A stretch of DNA of 64,000 nt from Halichondria panicea (GCF_963675165.1 NC_087393.1:4859702-4923701), one strand, 5' to 3'. Counted from the first letter of the stretch, positions 1-10,878 are shown. Notes: a model not told the origin generated them from the letters alone. A program made the numbers and translations.

Positions 1-1039
1 CTTGCAATGTCACAGTGACATCTTCCGTTCGGTTTTTATGCCATGATCACATAGTTATATACACGTGTCATAAACAATTGTAGCTGGCTGGAATACTATA
101 AGGCTCTGTATAGTCACGCTATACTCGTAGACACATACTCTTAATGCAAGTAGTAAAAAAACGTCATGTGTATAATTAAGTTATAAGGGTGTGGTGTGAC
201 TGAGTGATAGGTGTACATGTGTGTGTGTGTGTGCGTGTGGACACAAAATGTGCTGTTAGCGAACTAGATACTTTCATGGACTGCTTTAACTGCAAATGAG
301 ACAGTGGTTGAAGGCTATACTTATAGTTGAAACTTATATATAGGCAATCTTCGAAGGCGACAAAAAACACTGTTTTCTAATCGATATATATATAATCGTT
401 GTTTATTACTTTTTAAATGAAGGCAACCTATTAATTTTTAATATTATACGTTCATAATTAACCTCTTGTTTGCAGTTGTCTGACAAGCCTGTCGGCAAAG
501 AAAGGAAACAAATATTACTGAGCATCTTGTACTCTATATACCCACCGATGTTGTGTCAGAGTTCCAGACCTTAGCTGAAAACAGTTGGTGTTTTTTCTAT
601 CCTGTTACACAAGCAACCACATACCCACCACCAAATTACGTTGCCAAGGAAATATTTTGTAGCCTCATTATTCACCTACAAAATGATATCAATGTCAAGA
701 CCATGTATTTATGTACCTCCATGCAGACACTGTAAAAACAATGTGGTGGTGGGCAGGGCTTTGCCTAATAAATTATGCTAGCATAGTTTTGAGACTAATA
801 GGTAACCCTGGAGCATTGAGCATAACGTCAGCCTGGTAATATCAATAGCATCCAGGCATTTATAATAGTACATGCACTTCTTTGATGTCTGACCACAATG
901 AGTGGGTTAGTGTACAAGCTAGCTATAGCTAGGAGAAAGAAAAGCAACATTTTGGCAACTACATTCAATTACTTGTTCCAGTTTTCTAATAACTTATTGA
1001 TAGCAGATAAGAAAAGAAAATACCGGAATTGAAGCTATA
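1..1039. other. 5' flank of the first cassette, start of tandem copy A
   Basis: No gene is supported here. The stretch is nearly identical to 5516-6577, so the window opens at about the left edge of a 5.5-kb tandem unit, and further copies may lie to the left. It contains a short GT-rich run near 220-240. A splice-acceptor-like tract ending in ttgtttgcag near 476 is conserved in both copies and could be the 3' end of a 5'UTR intron of the downstream glycosyltransferase. The short reading frames here are not conserved in frame between copies. Confidence 0.6.
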
Positions 1040-2098
1040 ATGGTGAATCAACGCACTTTGAAGGTGACATTGTTATTTGTTTTGCTTGACAGTATCGCAG
1101 TGCTAGTGCTATGGTATTTCGCAAGCTTATACTTAAGGGTGAACATGACTGAGCAAGCCAATGTTATTGAATACTCAAAGGAGGTAACGACTGAACAGGT
1201 CAATGCTATTGAAAGAAGACTCTCCACGGCGGTCACAACTAAAATTGCACCAACACGCTTTATCTATTTAACACAAACAGAAAAATGTATTCCAACTTAT
1301 CTAAAGTCTCCCAATGTGATTGGTGACTCTGAAGCATGTCAATGTGATGTCATCATCCTCAGTTACAAAAACAAGTGCACTGACACATCAATGCCTCATA
1401 TCCAATACATATTCAACTCTAGTAAGTCTATAACCTGGACTACTGGAAGAAACTTGCTTTACAAAGCAGCCAAGGAAAGAAAAGAAAAGTACATCTACTA
1501 CATTTTCATGGACGATGATGTTACACTTATACCGGTGGATAAAATGAGTACACAGAATTCATGGAGGATGTACGAGGAATCTCTCAAGATCTTTCAACCC
1601 GCTGTAGTTATCATCCTTGATGATTCCAAGCGAAATGTTTTCCCTAAAGAAATTCTTCCTGAGCGATTGGATTGTGAACTCACAAGATACATACAAATAT
1701 ATAGAATAGATGGCCTCTTTATTGCCTATCACTATCAAGCGATAGACTACATACTTCCATACGAACCAAAGTACGATTCAGTGAGCTGGTGGTACTCACA
1801 AGAGTATACAAACGTTAGGTTGAATATCCGGCTTAATGGACAGGTAGTTATTGACCCTCGTTTTAGAACACCCAACCCAAAACATCGCAAGTACGCACGG
1901 AAATATCCTAGTCAGGATGCTTTCAATAATTTTGTCTCTGACATTCAATCAGAAGAACCAGAAAAGTATCGAAACTCAGTTGAGCCTATTTTACAGCAAT
2001 GGTTGACGAATATTGACTCAAAGTTTATATTGGGCCAACAGACATGCAAACGTGACTTGTCTATACATCCATATAGACCTTACGAGAATCTGGCTTAA
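1040..2098 (+). CDS. Putative type II membrane glycosyltransferase, copy A
   Basis: A single uninterrupted 352-codon frame. Residues about 8-32 form one hydrophobic segment after a short basic N-terminus, the topology of a Golgi type II enzyme. A luminal stem follows, with N-glycosylation sequons (NMT, NSS). The core has a GT-A-like pattern: a beta-strand (CDVIILSYKNKC), then YYIFMDDDVTLIP with the acidic triad at residues 158-160, as expected of a DXD metal/nucleotide-sugar site. Several cysteines could pair in the lumen. I do not recognise a named family, so the donor and acceptor are unknown. A second copy lies 5,538 bp downstream at about 95% amino-acid identity, and a sulfotransferase follows each copy. 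The start is the first ATG, directly before the signal anchor. Confidence is high that it is a real gene and moderate that it is a glycosyltransferase. Confidence 0.75.
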   Translation: MVNQRTLKVTLLFVLLDSIAVLVLWYFASLYLRVNMTEQANVIEYSKEVTTEQVNAIERRLSTAVTTKIAPTRFIYLTQTEKCIPTYLKSPNVIGDSEACQCDVIILSYKNKCTDTSMPHIQYIFNSSKSITWTTGRNLLYKAAKERKEKYIYYIFMDDDVTLIPVDKMSTQNSWRMYEESLKIFQPAVVIILDDSKRNVFPKEILPERLDCELTRYIQIYRIDGLFIAYHYQAIDYILPYEPKYDSVSWWYSQEYTNVRLNIRLNGQVVIDPRFRTPNPKHRKYARKYPSQDAFNNFVSDIQSEEPEKYRNSVEPILQQWLTNIDSKFILGQQTCKRDLSIHPYRPYENLA

Positions 2099-2712
2099 AA
2101 AATTAACTTGTACTGATACAAACTGACATTCGTTTACCAAAATTTGATTTTATACATGATTGTACTATAGACCCTTTTTATAGTGGTGTAATGTTTCTGT
2201 TGTGTTTGTGTTCGTAATTTTCAGGGCTCTCAGGTAACTAATTCAATGGATTCTGAATTAGTGACAAGACTCCCCTGTGGCTAAATAGACACTTGGTGTG
2301 TTGTTATGCTTCTTTAGTAACACTTATTATGCCTCGAGGCGTAGCCGCACGAGGGATATATATGGACTGGAAGTTTTTACTTACACAGTATGTGAAACAG
2401 GGTTTGCATGAGCTTATACTTTCAAATACGATAAATCCTGACTGTGCATGTGTGTTTCTGTCTGTGTAGACACGCAAGCCGTCACTGTTACACGGTGTGA
2501 CTGGTCAAACTCCGTGTAGAGACTTGTGTTGCACAGTCAACATCTCTATAAGTGGCTGCGGTTTTCGTGACGTCAGTATACTGCATGTGATACGTAGAGT
2601 TTTCTAGTGCTACGTCACTATCAATGATATTGTAGTAACCGCATGCGGTCTAGCCACTTGAGTTGCCACAAATATCGTGACAAACGTTGCACGAGTCTCT
2701 ATATATACACGG

Positions 2713-2955
2713 CAGTGGCGTAGCCAGGATTTTGGGAAGGGCAGAGCTCAAATCAGTTGAGCAAGGCAGGCACTGAATAACATGGAGTTTTTAAAAAGGT
2801 AATCACTCTTCTCCTCAGCAATCAGCATGCGCGTTAGATGGCCCTGCCCACATTTCCTTGAATGACATCATTCTAGTAACTATGCAGTGCAGATGATGGA
2901 GCTCAAAAGGGGGGGGGCTCTAGCCCCGTCAGCCCCCCCTCTGCCTACGCCACTG
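2713..2955. mobile_element. hAT-like non-autonomous MITE
   Basis: The element starts CAGTGGCGTAGCCAGG and ends CCTACGCCACTG, giving imperfect terminal inverted repeats of about 12-15 bp. The direct repeat cacgg flanks both ends (2708-2712 and 2956-2960) as a probable target-site duplication. Length is 243 bp with no transposase frame. The CAGTGGCGTAG terminus is one I associate with hAT-type elements in marine invertebrates, but the 5-bp duplication is shorter than the usual 8 bp, so the superfamily is tentative. Confidence 0.7.
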
Positions 2956-3406
2956 CACGGAGTTTGTACTATTTACCGTGCAACCGTGACAGCTTGCGAG
3001 TCTATGTCTATGTCTGTGTGTGTGTGTATTCCAGCCGTAACTCAGTGCTCAACGGTTGCAACGAAAACTAACAGCTTCTATATAGGTTTCTATATACTAT
3101 TAGCCACATTCTCGATTTGTGGGTTTGCAAACTAAAGCTTTCAGTGAAGGCTGTTGCAGTCTCTTCAGAATCCTTCGTAGCATCACCTGTTTGCAAACTT
3201 TCTATTCAACTTTACTGCATGCCAGAGAGCAGTAGCCATTGCGAACTTTAACCTATTGGGATACACCTTTTTCTGCGCATGTGCATTCCATCCCATATGT
3301 GTGAGATCCTGAGCCACATGCATGTATACACCATATATGGAAGATTTTTATATGACATCATAACGTATCGTACCATGACGTGTATAGCAAACACCCAATA
3401 CTAAAT

Positions 3407-3619
3407 TACCGTATAGCGGGTATATTTCGAGGGTGTAAACTTTCACGGAATGACCGTTAGAAAGATTTTCGTGGATTTAATTTTCCCGGAATAGCAGCCT
3501 TTCTGCAGCATGCATGCATGCATGCGATATTAAATTCGTGGGTATAAATGTTTGCTGGTACATGCTTAATCAGCAAAAACCGCGAACATTTACACCCTCG
3601 AAATACACGCTATACGGTA
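3407..3619. mobile_element. Palindromic MITE (CCGTATAGCGGGT family)
   Basis: Long imperfect inverted repeats: the left arm begins taccgtatagcgggtat and the right arm ends cacgctatacggta. The arms continue inward through a shared cgagggtgtaaa / tttacaccctcg core. The middle has a CATG repeat near 3510. A relative sits at 40657-40863, and terminal fragments recur near 10082-10175, 27583 and 52706, so this is an abundant family in this genome. Confidence 0.8.
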
Positions 3620-3640
3620 ATACCCTGTATGCACATACAG

Positions 3641-3883
3641 GCTGTCTTACTGGTTGCTGTGTGTGTGGGCAGTGCAGAGGAGACAGAGCACTGCGGCTTG
3701 TACCGACTTATAGTGTAGACTGGAGGGGGTGGTACGTCCAGGGAGCTGGGAACGTTGAGTCAGCCCTAACACAGGATGGAGCTAGGTTAATAGGTGTACA
3801 TGCAGCATGTATAGGTTGCATTCATTTGATAAATACAATGTACATGTGTCAAAATGGTATCTGCATTATACAGACAGAGAGCA
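3641..3883 (-). pseudogene. Copied fragment of MEI1 (exon 17 plus flanking intron)
   Basis: Clearly homologous to 15062-15300, in the same orientation. It contains the MEI1 exon at 15070-15202 together with intron on both sides. Carry-over of intron means a DNA-level copy, not a processed retrocopy. It is diverged and lacks an 18-bp stretch of the exon, so it is not expected to be functional. It lies only in the segment present in copy A. Confidence 0.8.
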
Positions 3884-3888
3884 TAACA

Positions 3889-4024
3889 GTTAGACACTGT
3901 TGAAAGTTTCTACGTGATTTAGAAGCTAGCCTAAAGGGCTTGTATATTATAATACTCTGAACGTATAGTGATGGTTTTGCTAGGCCCTGAAATCACTTGG
4001 AAACTTTCTAAACAGTGTCTAAAC
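3889..4024. repeat. Foldback element
   Basis: Inverted arms begin gttagacactgttgaaag (left) and end ctttctaaacagtgtctaaac (right), separated by about 70 bp. No coding capacity. It looks like a small MITE, inserted right beside the copied MEI1 fragment. Confidence 0.7.
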
Positions 4025-4195
4025 ATTTAGGATCATGTCAGTGGTGAGTCAAGTATATAATTAGATCTATCTAGATTAGATTAGAAAATTATGTAGCAAA
4101 GAAAATCATGTAGCAAAAATGTTGATAAGAACAGAACTAGACAGGTGAGGTTAAGCGATCTAGCTACGTACCTAGCTAAGTACATAGATTTGAAA

Positions 4196-5476
4196 ATGAG
4201 GATTTCTATACATCTATTCCTGGCATTAGCTATAGCAGTACTGGCTACTATAGTTTGTGTTACTATGTTTGGTAACCGGCACTAGAGCTACACCCGTATT
4301 AAACAATAAAGAGAACAGTATTGATCAAGTTTATCTTCACTCGAGTCTCACAACTACAACAACGCCCAGATACAACCTCTCGTAAGATTATCACTTGAGG
4401 AGAGCATTTCTGAAGACATGAAGAGATGCAGTTCAGCAATGGGAATATCACAAAACGTACTGGAGCAAAATAAACACAACATTGCAAGTATCGCTAAAAA
4501 GGCTGCTGTCTCCTTGGAAACATTTTGGGAGATTGTACCAAAACCAAAAGACTACCTCTCCGACTACAAGAACCCATGTTGGTACTCCAATGTTACAATA
4601 AGTACAAACGTTTCAAAGTTTCTAAGGGAAAAGTTACCCGCTTACCACAATAATACTATTCCTCAATCTGATGTACTATGGCTACATAAGGAGCTCTTTG
4701 AGACTCAAACACAAGGAAATCAAACACTCCAGTGTCTACTTATTTTTTACTTCCCGGTGTACTAAAGAGTGGAACGACAACCCTTCACTCAGCCTTGTCC
4801 CAACATCCTCAGATCATGAAGCCGGAAAACAAAGAGCCTCAATGGTGGTACAAACTACCAGTTTCCCCACCGGCTAGCAAGAAATATATGGAAGTCTTTG
4901 TTGCACGATATCTATCAGCTTATCTGTCTCCATCCTCAAAGATTAATAGCAGAAAAGACGGTAGTTCTCTTGTAACATACGATGCTTCACAGACCATGAT
5001 GGTTAATGTTTTCGATTCAGGTTTCCATATTAATCATGAGGACTATTGTGCTTTTCCAGCGGTGATATCCAGGGTACTACCCCAAGCAAAGATTATCGTG
5101 CTAATGCGAGATCCCGTACCTAGAGCATATTCACATTATCTTTACCTGAGTAATAAGTGGCCTATTGAGAAAAAACGGGATCCAGCACTTTACTTAGAAG
5201 TGGATGCAATTTTGGCCAAAAGAACAATTTATTTTGCTAAAAACTGAAGAAATGGTATTGCAACCTGTTTCTACACTAAGGAAGATCACAGACTTTTTTT
5301 CGCTGGATCCATTTTCAGAAAAGACAGCAATGACTGCAAGAAAGAACGTTAACAAGAGCAATCATAAACAAATGTTGCCTTCGACAAAAAAACTGCTTCA
5401 ATCATTTTACCAACCTTTCAACAAGAAACTAGAGGAACTGTTTGGAATAAATTGGAAGTACGTATACGACCACTGA
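4196..5476 (+). pseudogene. CHST15-like carbohydrate sulfotransferase, copy A (broken)
   Basis: Homologous along its length to copy B at 8037. An N-terminal signal anchor (about residues 5-26) precedes a stem and a sulfotransferase domain. The 5'-phosphosulfate loop LPGVLKSGTTTL and the 3'-phosphate motif LMRDPVPRAYSHY, which bind PAPS in this family, are both visible. Lesions relative to copy B: a 4-bp insertion near 4275 giving an early TAG; a 10-bp deletion near 4368 that restores frame; a 1-bp deletion near 4738 just before the PAPS loop; and a rearranged 3' segment after SHY (about 5140-5200) ending in an out-of-frame stop near 5247. The family would use PAPS to sulfate a Golgi glycan, probably a GalNAc-sulfate chain. 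As written it cannot make a full enzyme. Confidence 0.8.
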
Positions 5477-6577
5477 ACATTCTGCATGTCGTTATTAATA
5501 TACCATATTGCATTACTTGCAATGTCACAGTGACATCTTTATTAGTAAATGCTCCTTTCGGTTTTTATGCCATGATCACATAGTTATACACGTGTCATAA
5601 ACAATTGTAGCTGGCTGGAATACTATAAGGCTCTGTATAGTCATGCTATACTCGTAGACACATACTCTTAATACAAGTATTATAAAAAAAACGTCATGTG
5701 TATAATTAAGTTATAAGGGTGTGGTGTGACTGAGTGATAGGTGTACATGTGTGTGTGTGTGCGTGCGTGCGTGCGTGTGGACACAAAATGTGCTGTTTGA
5801 GCGAACTAGATACTTTCATGGACTGCTTTAACTGCAAATGAGACAGTGGTTGAAGGCTATACTTATAGTTGAAACTTATATATAGGCAATCTTCGAAGGC
5901 GACAAAAAACACTGTTTTCTAATCGATATATATGTATAATCGTTGCTTTATTACTTTTTAAATGAAGGCAACCTATTAATTTTTAATATTATACGTTCAT
6001 AATTAACCTCTTGTTTGCAGTTGTCTGACGAGCCTGCCGGCAAAGAGAGGAAACAAATATTACTGAGCATCTTGTACTCTATATACCCACCGATGTTGTG
6101 TCAGAGTTCCAGACCTTAGCTGACAACAGTTGGTGTTTTCTATCCTGTTACACAAGCAACCACATACCCACCACCTAATTACGTTGCCAAGGAAATATTT
6201 TGTAGCCTCATTATTCACCTACAAAATGATATCAATGTCAAGACCATGTATTTATGTACCTCCCAATGCAGACACTGTAAAAACAATGTGGTGGTGGGTA
6301 GGCTTTGCCTAATAAATTCTGCTAGCATAGTTTTGAGACTAATAGGTAACCCTGGAGCATTGAGCATAACGTCAGCCTGGTAATATCAATAGCATCCAGG
6401 CATTTATAATACTATATGCACTTCTTTGATGTCTGACCACAATGAGTGGGTTAGTGTACAAGCTAGCTAGGAGAAAGAAAAGCAACATTTTGGCAACTAC
6501 ATTCAATTAGTTGTTCCAGTTTTCTAATAACTTATTGATAGCAGATAAGAAAAGAAAATACTGGAATTGAAGCTATA
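5477..6577. other. Intergenic, 5' flank of tandem copy B
   Basis: Repeats 1-1039 with small indels. The GT-rich run here is extended by (gtgc)n near 5760. The conserved acceptor-like tract ttgtttgcag appears again near 6020. No gene seen. Confidence 0.6.
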
Positions 6578-7636
6578 ATGGTGAATCAACGCACTTTGAA
6601 GGTGACATTGTTATTTGTTTTGCTTGACAGTATCGCAGTGCTAGTGCTATGGTATTTCGCAAGCTTACACTTAAGGGCGAACATGACTGAGCAAGCCAAT
6701 GTTATTGAATACTCAAAGGAGGTAACGACTGAACAGGTCAATGCTATTGAAAGAAGACTCTCCACGGCGGTTACAACTAAAATTGCACCAACACGCTTTA
6801 TCTATTTAACACAAACAGAAAAATGTATTCCAACTTATCTAAAGTCTCCCAATATGATTGGTGACTCTGAAGCATGTCAGTGTGATGTCATCATCCTCAG
6901 TTACAAAAATAAGTGCGCTGACACGTCAATGCCTCATGTCCAATACATATTCAACTCTAGTAAGTCTATAACCTGGACTACTGGAAGAAACTTGCTTTAC
7001 AAAGCAGCCAAGGAAAGAAAAGAAAAGTACATCTACTACATTTTCATGGACGACGATGTTACACTTATACCGGTGGATAAAATAAGTACACAGAATCTAT
7101 GGAGGATGTACGAAGAATCTCTCAAGATCTTTCAACCCGCTGTAGTTATCATCCTTGATGATTCCGGGCGAAGTAAGTTCCCTAAAGAAATTATTTCCGA
7201 GCGATCGAATTGTGAACTCACAAGATACATACAAATATATAGAATAGATGGCCTCTTTATTGCCTATCACTATCAAGCGATAGACTACATACTTCCATAC
7301 GAACCAAAGTACGATTCAGTGAGCTGGTGGTACTCACAAGAGTATACAAACGTTAGGTTAAATATCCGGCTTAATGGACAGGTAGTTATTGACCCTCGTT
7401 TTAGAACACCCAACCCAAAACATCGCAAGTACGTACAGAAATATCCTAGTCAGGATGCTTTCAATAATTTTGTCTCTGACATTCGATCAGAAGAACCAGA
7501 AAAGTATCGAAACTCAGTTGAGCCTATTTTACAGCAATGGTTGACGAATATTGACTCAAAGTTTATATTGGGCCAACAGACATGCAAACGTGACTTGTCT
7601 ATACGTCCATATAGACCTTACGAGAATCTGGCTTAA
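6578..7636 (+). CDS. Putative type II membrane glycosyltransferase, copy B
   Basis: An intact 352-codon frame, paralog of 1040-2098. It has the same basic-hydrophobic N-terminus (signal anchor about 8-32), the same MDDDVTLIP triad at residues 158-160 and the same cysteines. I count about 18 amino-acid differences from copy A. Seven fall in about 20 residues just after the DXD strand (DDSGRSKFPKEIISERSN here, DDSKRNVFPKEILPERLD in copy A), where a GT-A enzyme often places an acceptor-contacting loop. This concentration suggests relaxed or diversifying selection, or gene conversion, in that loop. Substrate unknown. A sulfotransferase follows 400 bp downstream. Confidence 0.75.
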   Translation: MVNQRTLKVTLLFVLLDSIAVLVLWYFASLHLRANMTEQANVIEYSKEVTTEQVNAIERRLSTAVTTKIAPTRFIYLTQTEKCIPTYLKSPNMIGDSEACQCDVIILSYKNKCADTSMPHVQYIFNSSKSITWTTGRNLLYKAAKERKEKYIYYIFMDDDVTLIPVDKISTQNLWRMYEESLKIFQPAVVIILDDSGRSKFPKEIISERSNCELTRYIQIYRIDGLFIAYHYQAIDYILPYEPKYDSVSWWYSQEYTNVRLNIRLNGQVVIDPRFRTPNPKHRKYVQKYPSQDAFNNFVSDIRSEEPEKYRNSVEPILQQWLTNIDSKFILGQQTCKRDLSIRPYRPYENLA

Positions 7637-8036
7637 AAAATTAACTTGCACTGATACAAACTGACATTCGTTTACCAAAATTTGATTTTATACATGATTG
7701 TACTATAGACCCTTTTTAGTGGTGTAATGTTTCTGTTGTGTTTGTGTTCGTAATTTTCAGGGCTCTCAGGTAACTAATTCAATGGATTCTGAATTAGTGA
7801 CGAGACTCCCCTGCATGGCTAAATAGACACTTGGTGTGTTGTTATGCTTCTTTAGCAACACTTATTATGCCTTGAGGCATAGCCGCATGAGGGATATATA
7901 TGGACTGGAAGTTTTTACTTACACAGTATATATGTGAAACAGGGTTTGCATGAGCTTATACTTTCAAATACGATAAATCCTGACTGTGCATGTGTGTTTC
8001 TGTCTGTGTAGACTAGCTAAGTACATAGATTTGAAA
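7637..8036. other. Intergenic between glycosyltransferase B and sulfotransferase B
   Basis: Matches the segment after glycosyltransferase A up to about 8012, then jumps to sequence that in copy A lies ~1.7 kb further on (near 4175). This is either a deletion in copy B or an insertion in copy A. No separate gene. Confidence 0.6.
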
Positions 8037-9485
8037 ATGAGGATTTCTATACATCTTTTCCTGGCATTAGCTATAGCAGTACTGGCTACTATAGTTTGTG
8101 TTACTATGTTTGGTAACACTAGAAATACATTCGTGTTTAACAATCAAGAGAATACTATTGATCAAGTTTATCTTCACTCGAGTCTCACAACTACAACAAC
8201 GCCTAATGTTCTCCAGATACAACCTCTCGTAAGATTATCACTCGAGGAGAGCATTTCTGAAGACATGAAGAGATGCAGTTTAGTAATGGGAGTGTCACCA
8301 AATGTACTGGAGCAAAATAAACACAACATTGCAAGTATCGCTAAAAAGGCTGCTGTCTCCTTGGAAACATTTTGGGAGATTGTACCAAAACCTAAAGACT
8401 ACCTCTCTGACTACAAGAACCCATGTTGGTACTCCAATGTTACAATAAGTACAAACGTTTCAAAGTTTCTAAGGGAAAAGTTACCCGCTTACCACAATAA
8501 TACTATTCCTCAATCTGATGTACTATGGCTACATAAGGAGCTCTTTGAGACTCAAACACAAGGAAATCAAACACTTTAGTGCCTACCTTATTTCTTATTG
8601 CCCGGTATACCAAAGAGTGGAACGACAACCCTTCACTCAGCCTTGTCCCAACATCCTCAGCGTTTTTTTTATTGACTTCCACATTATAGATTGCTCCCCC
8701 ATTGATTCTAGCATTGTTTTTGGAGAATACAGATCATGAAGCCGGAAAACAAAGAGCCTCAATGGTGGTACAAACTACCAGTTTCCCTACCGGCTAGCAA
8801 GAAATATATGGAAGTCTTTGTTGCACGATATCTATCAGCTTATCTGTCTCCATCCTCAAAGATTAATAGCAGAAAAGACGGTAGTTCTCTTATAACATAC
8901 GATGCTTCACAGACCATGATGGTTAATGTCCACGATTCAGGTTTCCATATTAATCACAAGGACTATTGTGCTTTTCCAGCGGTGATATCCAGGGTACTAC
9001 CCCAAGCAAAAATTATCGTGCTAATGCGAGATCCCGTACCTAGAGCATATTCACATTACTTTGAAAAACACATTCAAAAAGCTGTAAACGAGTTTCAACA
9101 ATGCGTTAGGAACATATCAATCTATGAGTGTGTCAATAAAGTTCGGACTGACTATAAGGAATTAAGCGTGTGGCTGGACAGTGGAGTTTACCACATACAC
9201 ATTCAGAAGTGGATGCAATTTTGGCCAAAAGAACAATTTATTTTGCTAAAAACTGAAGAAATGGTACTGCAACCTGTTTCTACACTAAGGAAGATCACAG
9301 ACTTTCTTTCGCTGGATCCATTTTCAGAAAAGACAGCTGTCAGTGCAATGACTGCAAGAAAGAACGTTAACAAGAGCAATCATACCAAACTTTTGCCTTT
9401 CACAATAAAGCTGCTTCAATCATTTTACCAACCTTTCAACAAGAAACTAGAGGAACTGTTTGGAATAAATTGGAAGTACGTATAA
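8037..9485 (+). pseudogene. CHST15-like carbohydrate sulfotransferase, copy B (interrupted)
   Basis: The better preserved of two paralogs. The ATG at 8037 starts a signal anchor (VLATIVCVTMF), followed by a stem with NVT/NVS sequons. An in-frame TAG at 8577-8579 sits where copy A has CAG (Q). Directly after it the same frame continues into CLPYFLLPGIPKSGTTTL, the PAPS 5'-phosphosulfate loop. A 72-bp insertion at 8661-8732, absent from copy A, then adds an in-frame TGA; it is flanked by CAG on both sides. After it the frame runs cleanly from 8733 to 9485 with EPQWWYKLP, the 3'-phosphate motif LMRDPVPRAYSHY, and a C-terminal FYQPFNKKLEELFG resembling the CHST15 C-terminus. Two stops make it a probable pseudogene. 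Read-through, editing or an unusual intron would be needed for a full enzyme. Confidence 0.75.
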
Positions 9486-10738
9486 TGATACAATCATTGA
9501 ACATTCTGCATGTCGTTAGTTAAAGTCACAGTGGGCTATCTCGTATATACAGCGTTGCTATAATTATAGTAATTGTGTTGTGATCACGTACCGAATAGTT
9601 ATACACATCGTTTTAATCATAAAGTTAACATGTATAGAGAGCTCACAAGCTGCTGGCTGGATTACTAGGTTCCACCTACACATATTAAATACCTCAGTCC
9701 TGGGTTGCTCCCACACATTCAAGTCAAAGCCATGTGCATGCCAAAGTGTTTTATCCTATTGTTATATCAGGAGTGTATGAATCATGCACTCCTGATTATA
9801 TGAAGCCGTCTATTAAATTGATACTGACATTGTTCTCCATATAGCCGCGGCTCAGATCACTATATATATATTGCGCAGAATAATTCGGACGATGTCTGCA
9901 CTAACTATATACAAATAGCGAGTAATTTTCGTTGGTACAAATGTTCATAATTATGAAGTGCCCAATTAAATAATTCGTATTTGTACAACTCAGGATATAT
10001 AGTGACGTTGAACGTATTGCAATAGAATAATTTTGCAGTTTTAATATTCGTATGACGTTGTACAATACGAAAATTATCCGCTATACTGTAACTAAAGCCC
10101 CATGTAGACAGAATAACCCGCTATACGGTAACTAAAGCCCCATGCAGACAGAATAACCCGCTATACTGTAACTAAAGCAACAATCATGCAGATGGACAGA
10201 ATCAGATGATAAGTAGACACTGTCTTTATAGAATGATTAATTATTTCAATAAAATGCATTCAGTGGTATAAACAGAAGCGTATATCTTTATAACATATAA
10301 ATAAACACAATAATTGTAACAGGATACGATAATGAATGACAAACAGTTAGTTCACAGCGTCATATTGCTCGACTATTCTCCATTGCTGCTCTTCTAAGCA
10401 ACCTCTATCCAATCTCGCAATCTGAGCATGGGTAAGCATTGGGTGCCATGACTGTCAATATACAGATTGTTTTAATAATTGCAGTCATAATTATGAACAT
10501 TCTAACAGTTACGGTCAAAGGGATGTAATAATGTCAGCCTAAAGTGCCCACCATGCATATGTGTTTCAACATGTGTTAGATGTGGGCCACCATTTTAACA
10601 GATCCATGCAATTCAGTTTTGGCCATATAGAACCATAGAAACAAGTTGAAGAAAGCCATCCAGCGACTAGTGTCTTATACTAATAATCGTATGTTGTCCT
10701 ATTATTCACTGTGATTCGTGTGTCAGTAATTGCACGTT

Positions 10739-10791
10739 GTCAAGGCAGTAATTGCACGTCGTCATTAACGACGTGCAATTACTGCCTTGAC
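10739..10791. repeat. Perfect 24-bp-arm hairpin
   Basis: Two perfectly complementary 24-nt arms (10739-10762 and 10768-10791) around a 5-nt loop. The left arm contains gcagtaattgcacgtcgt; another partial copy of the same motif (cagtaattgcacgt) precedes it at 10724. It is probably the core of a foldback element, but the perfect pairing suggests recent origin. Confidence 0.8.
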
Positions 10792-10878
10792 GACCGCACG
10801 TTCGAATAACGACCGCGGCAAATTTTTTTTACTGAAACTGCAGCTAAAAATGTCCTTAAAACTGCATCACAAACGATT

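Larger units (their letters stand above)
2099..4195. other. Intergenic segment, partly unique to copy A
   Basis: The first ~370 bp match copy B (7637-8012). From about 2470 to 4170 copy A carries ~1.7 kb that copy B lacks; in copy B the flanks are joined near 8012. This extra piece holds a hAT-like MITE, a palindromic MITE, a copied MEI1 exon with flanking intron, and a foldback element, each listed separately. A purine-rich GGGG tract lies near 2910. Confidence 0.7.

Noticed and set aside
3514..3903. 129-codon plus-strand frame
   Set aside because: Spans a MITE edge and the antisense of the copied MEI1 exon; no conserved product.
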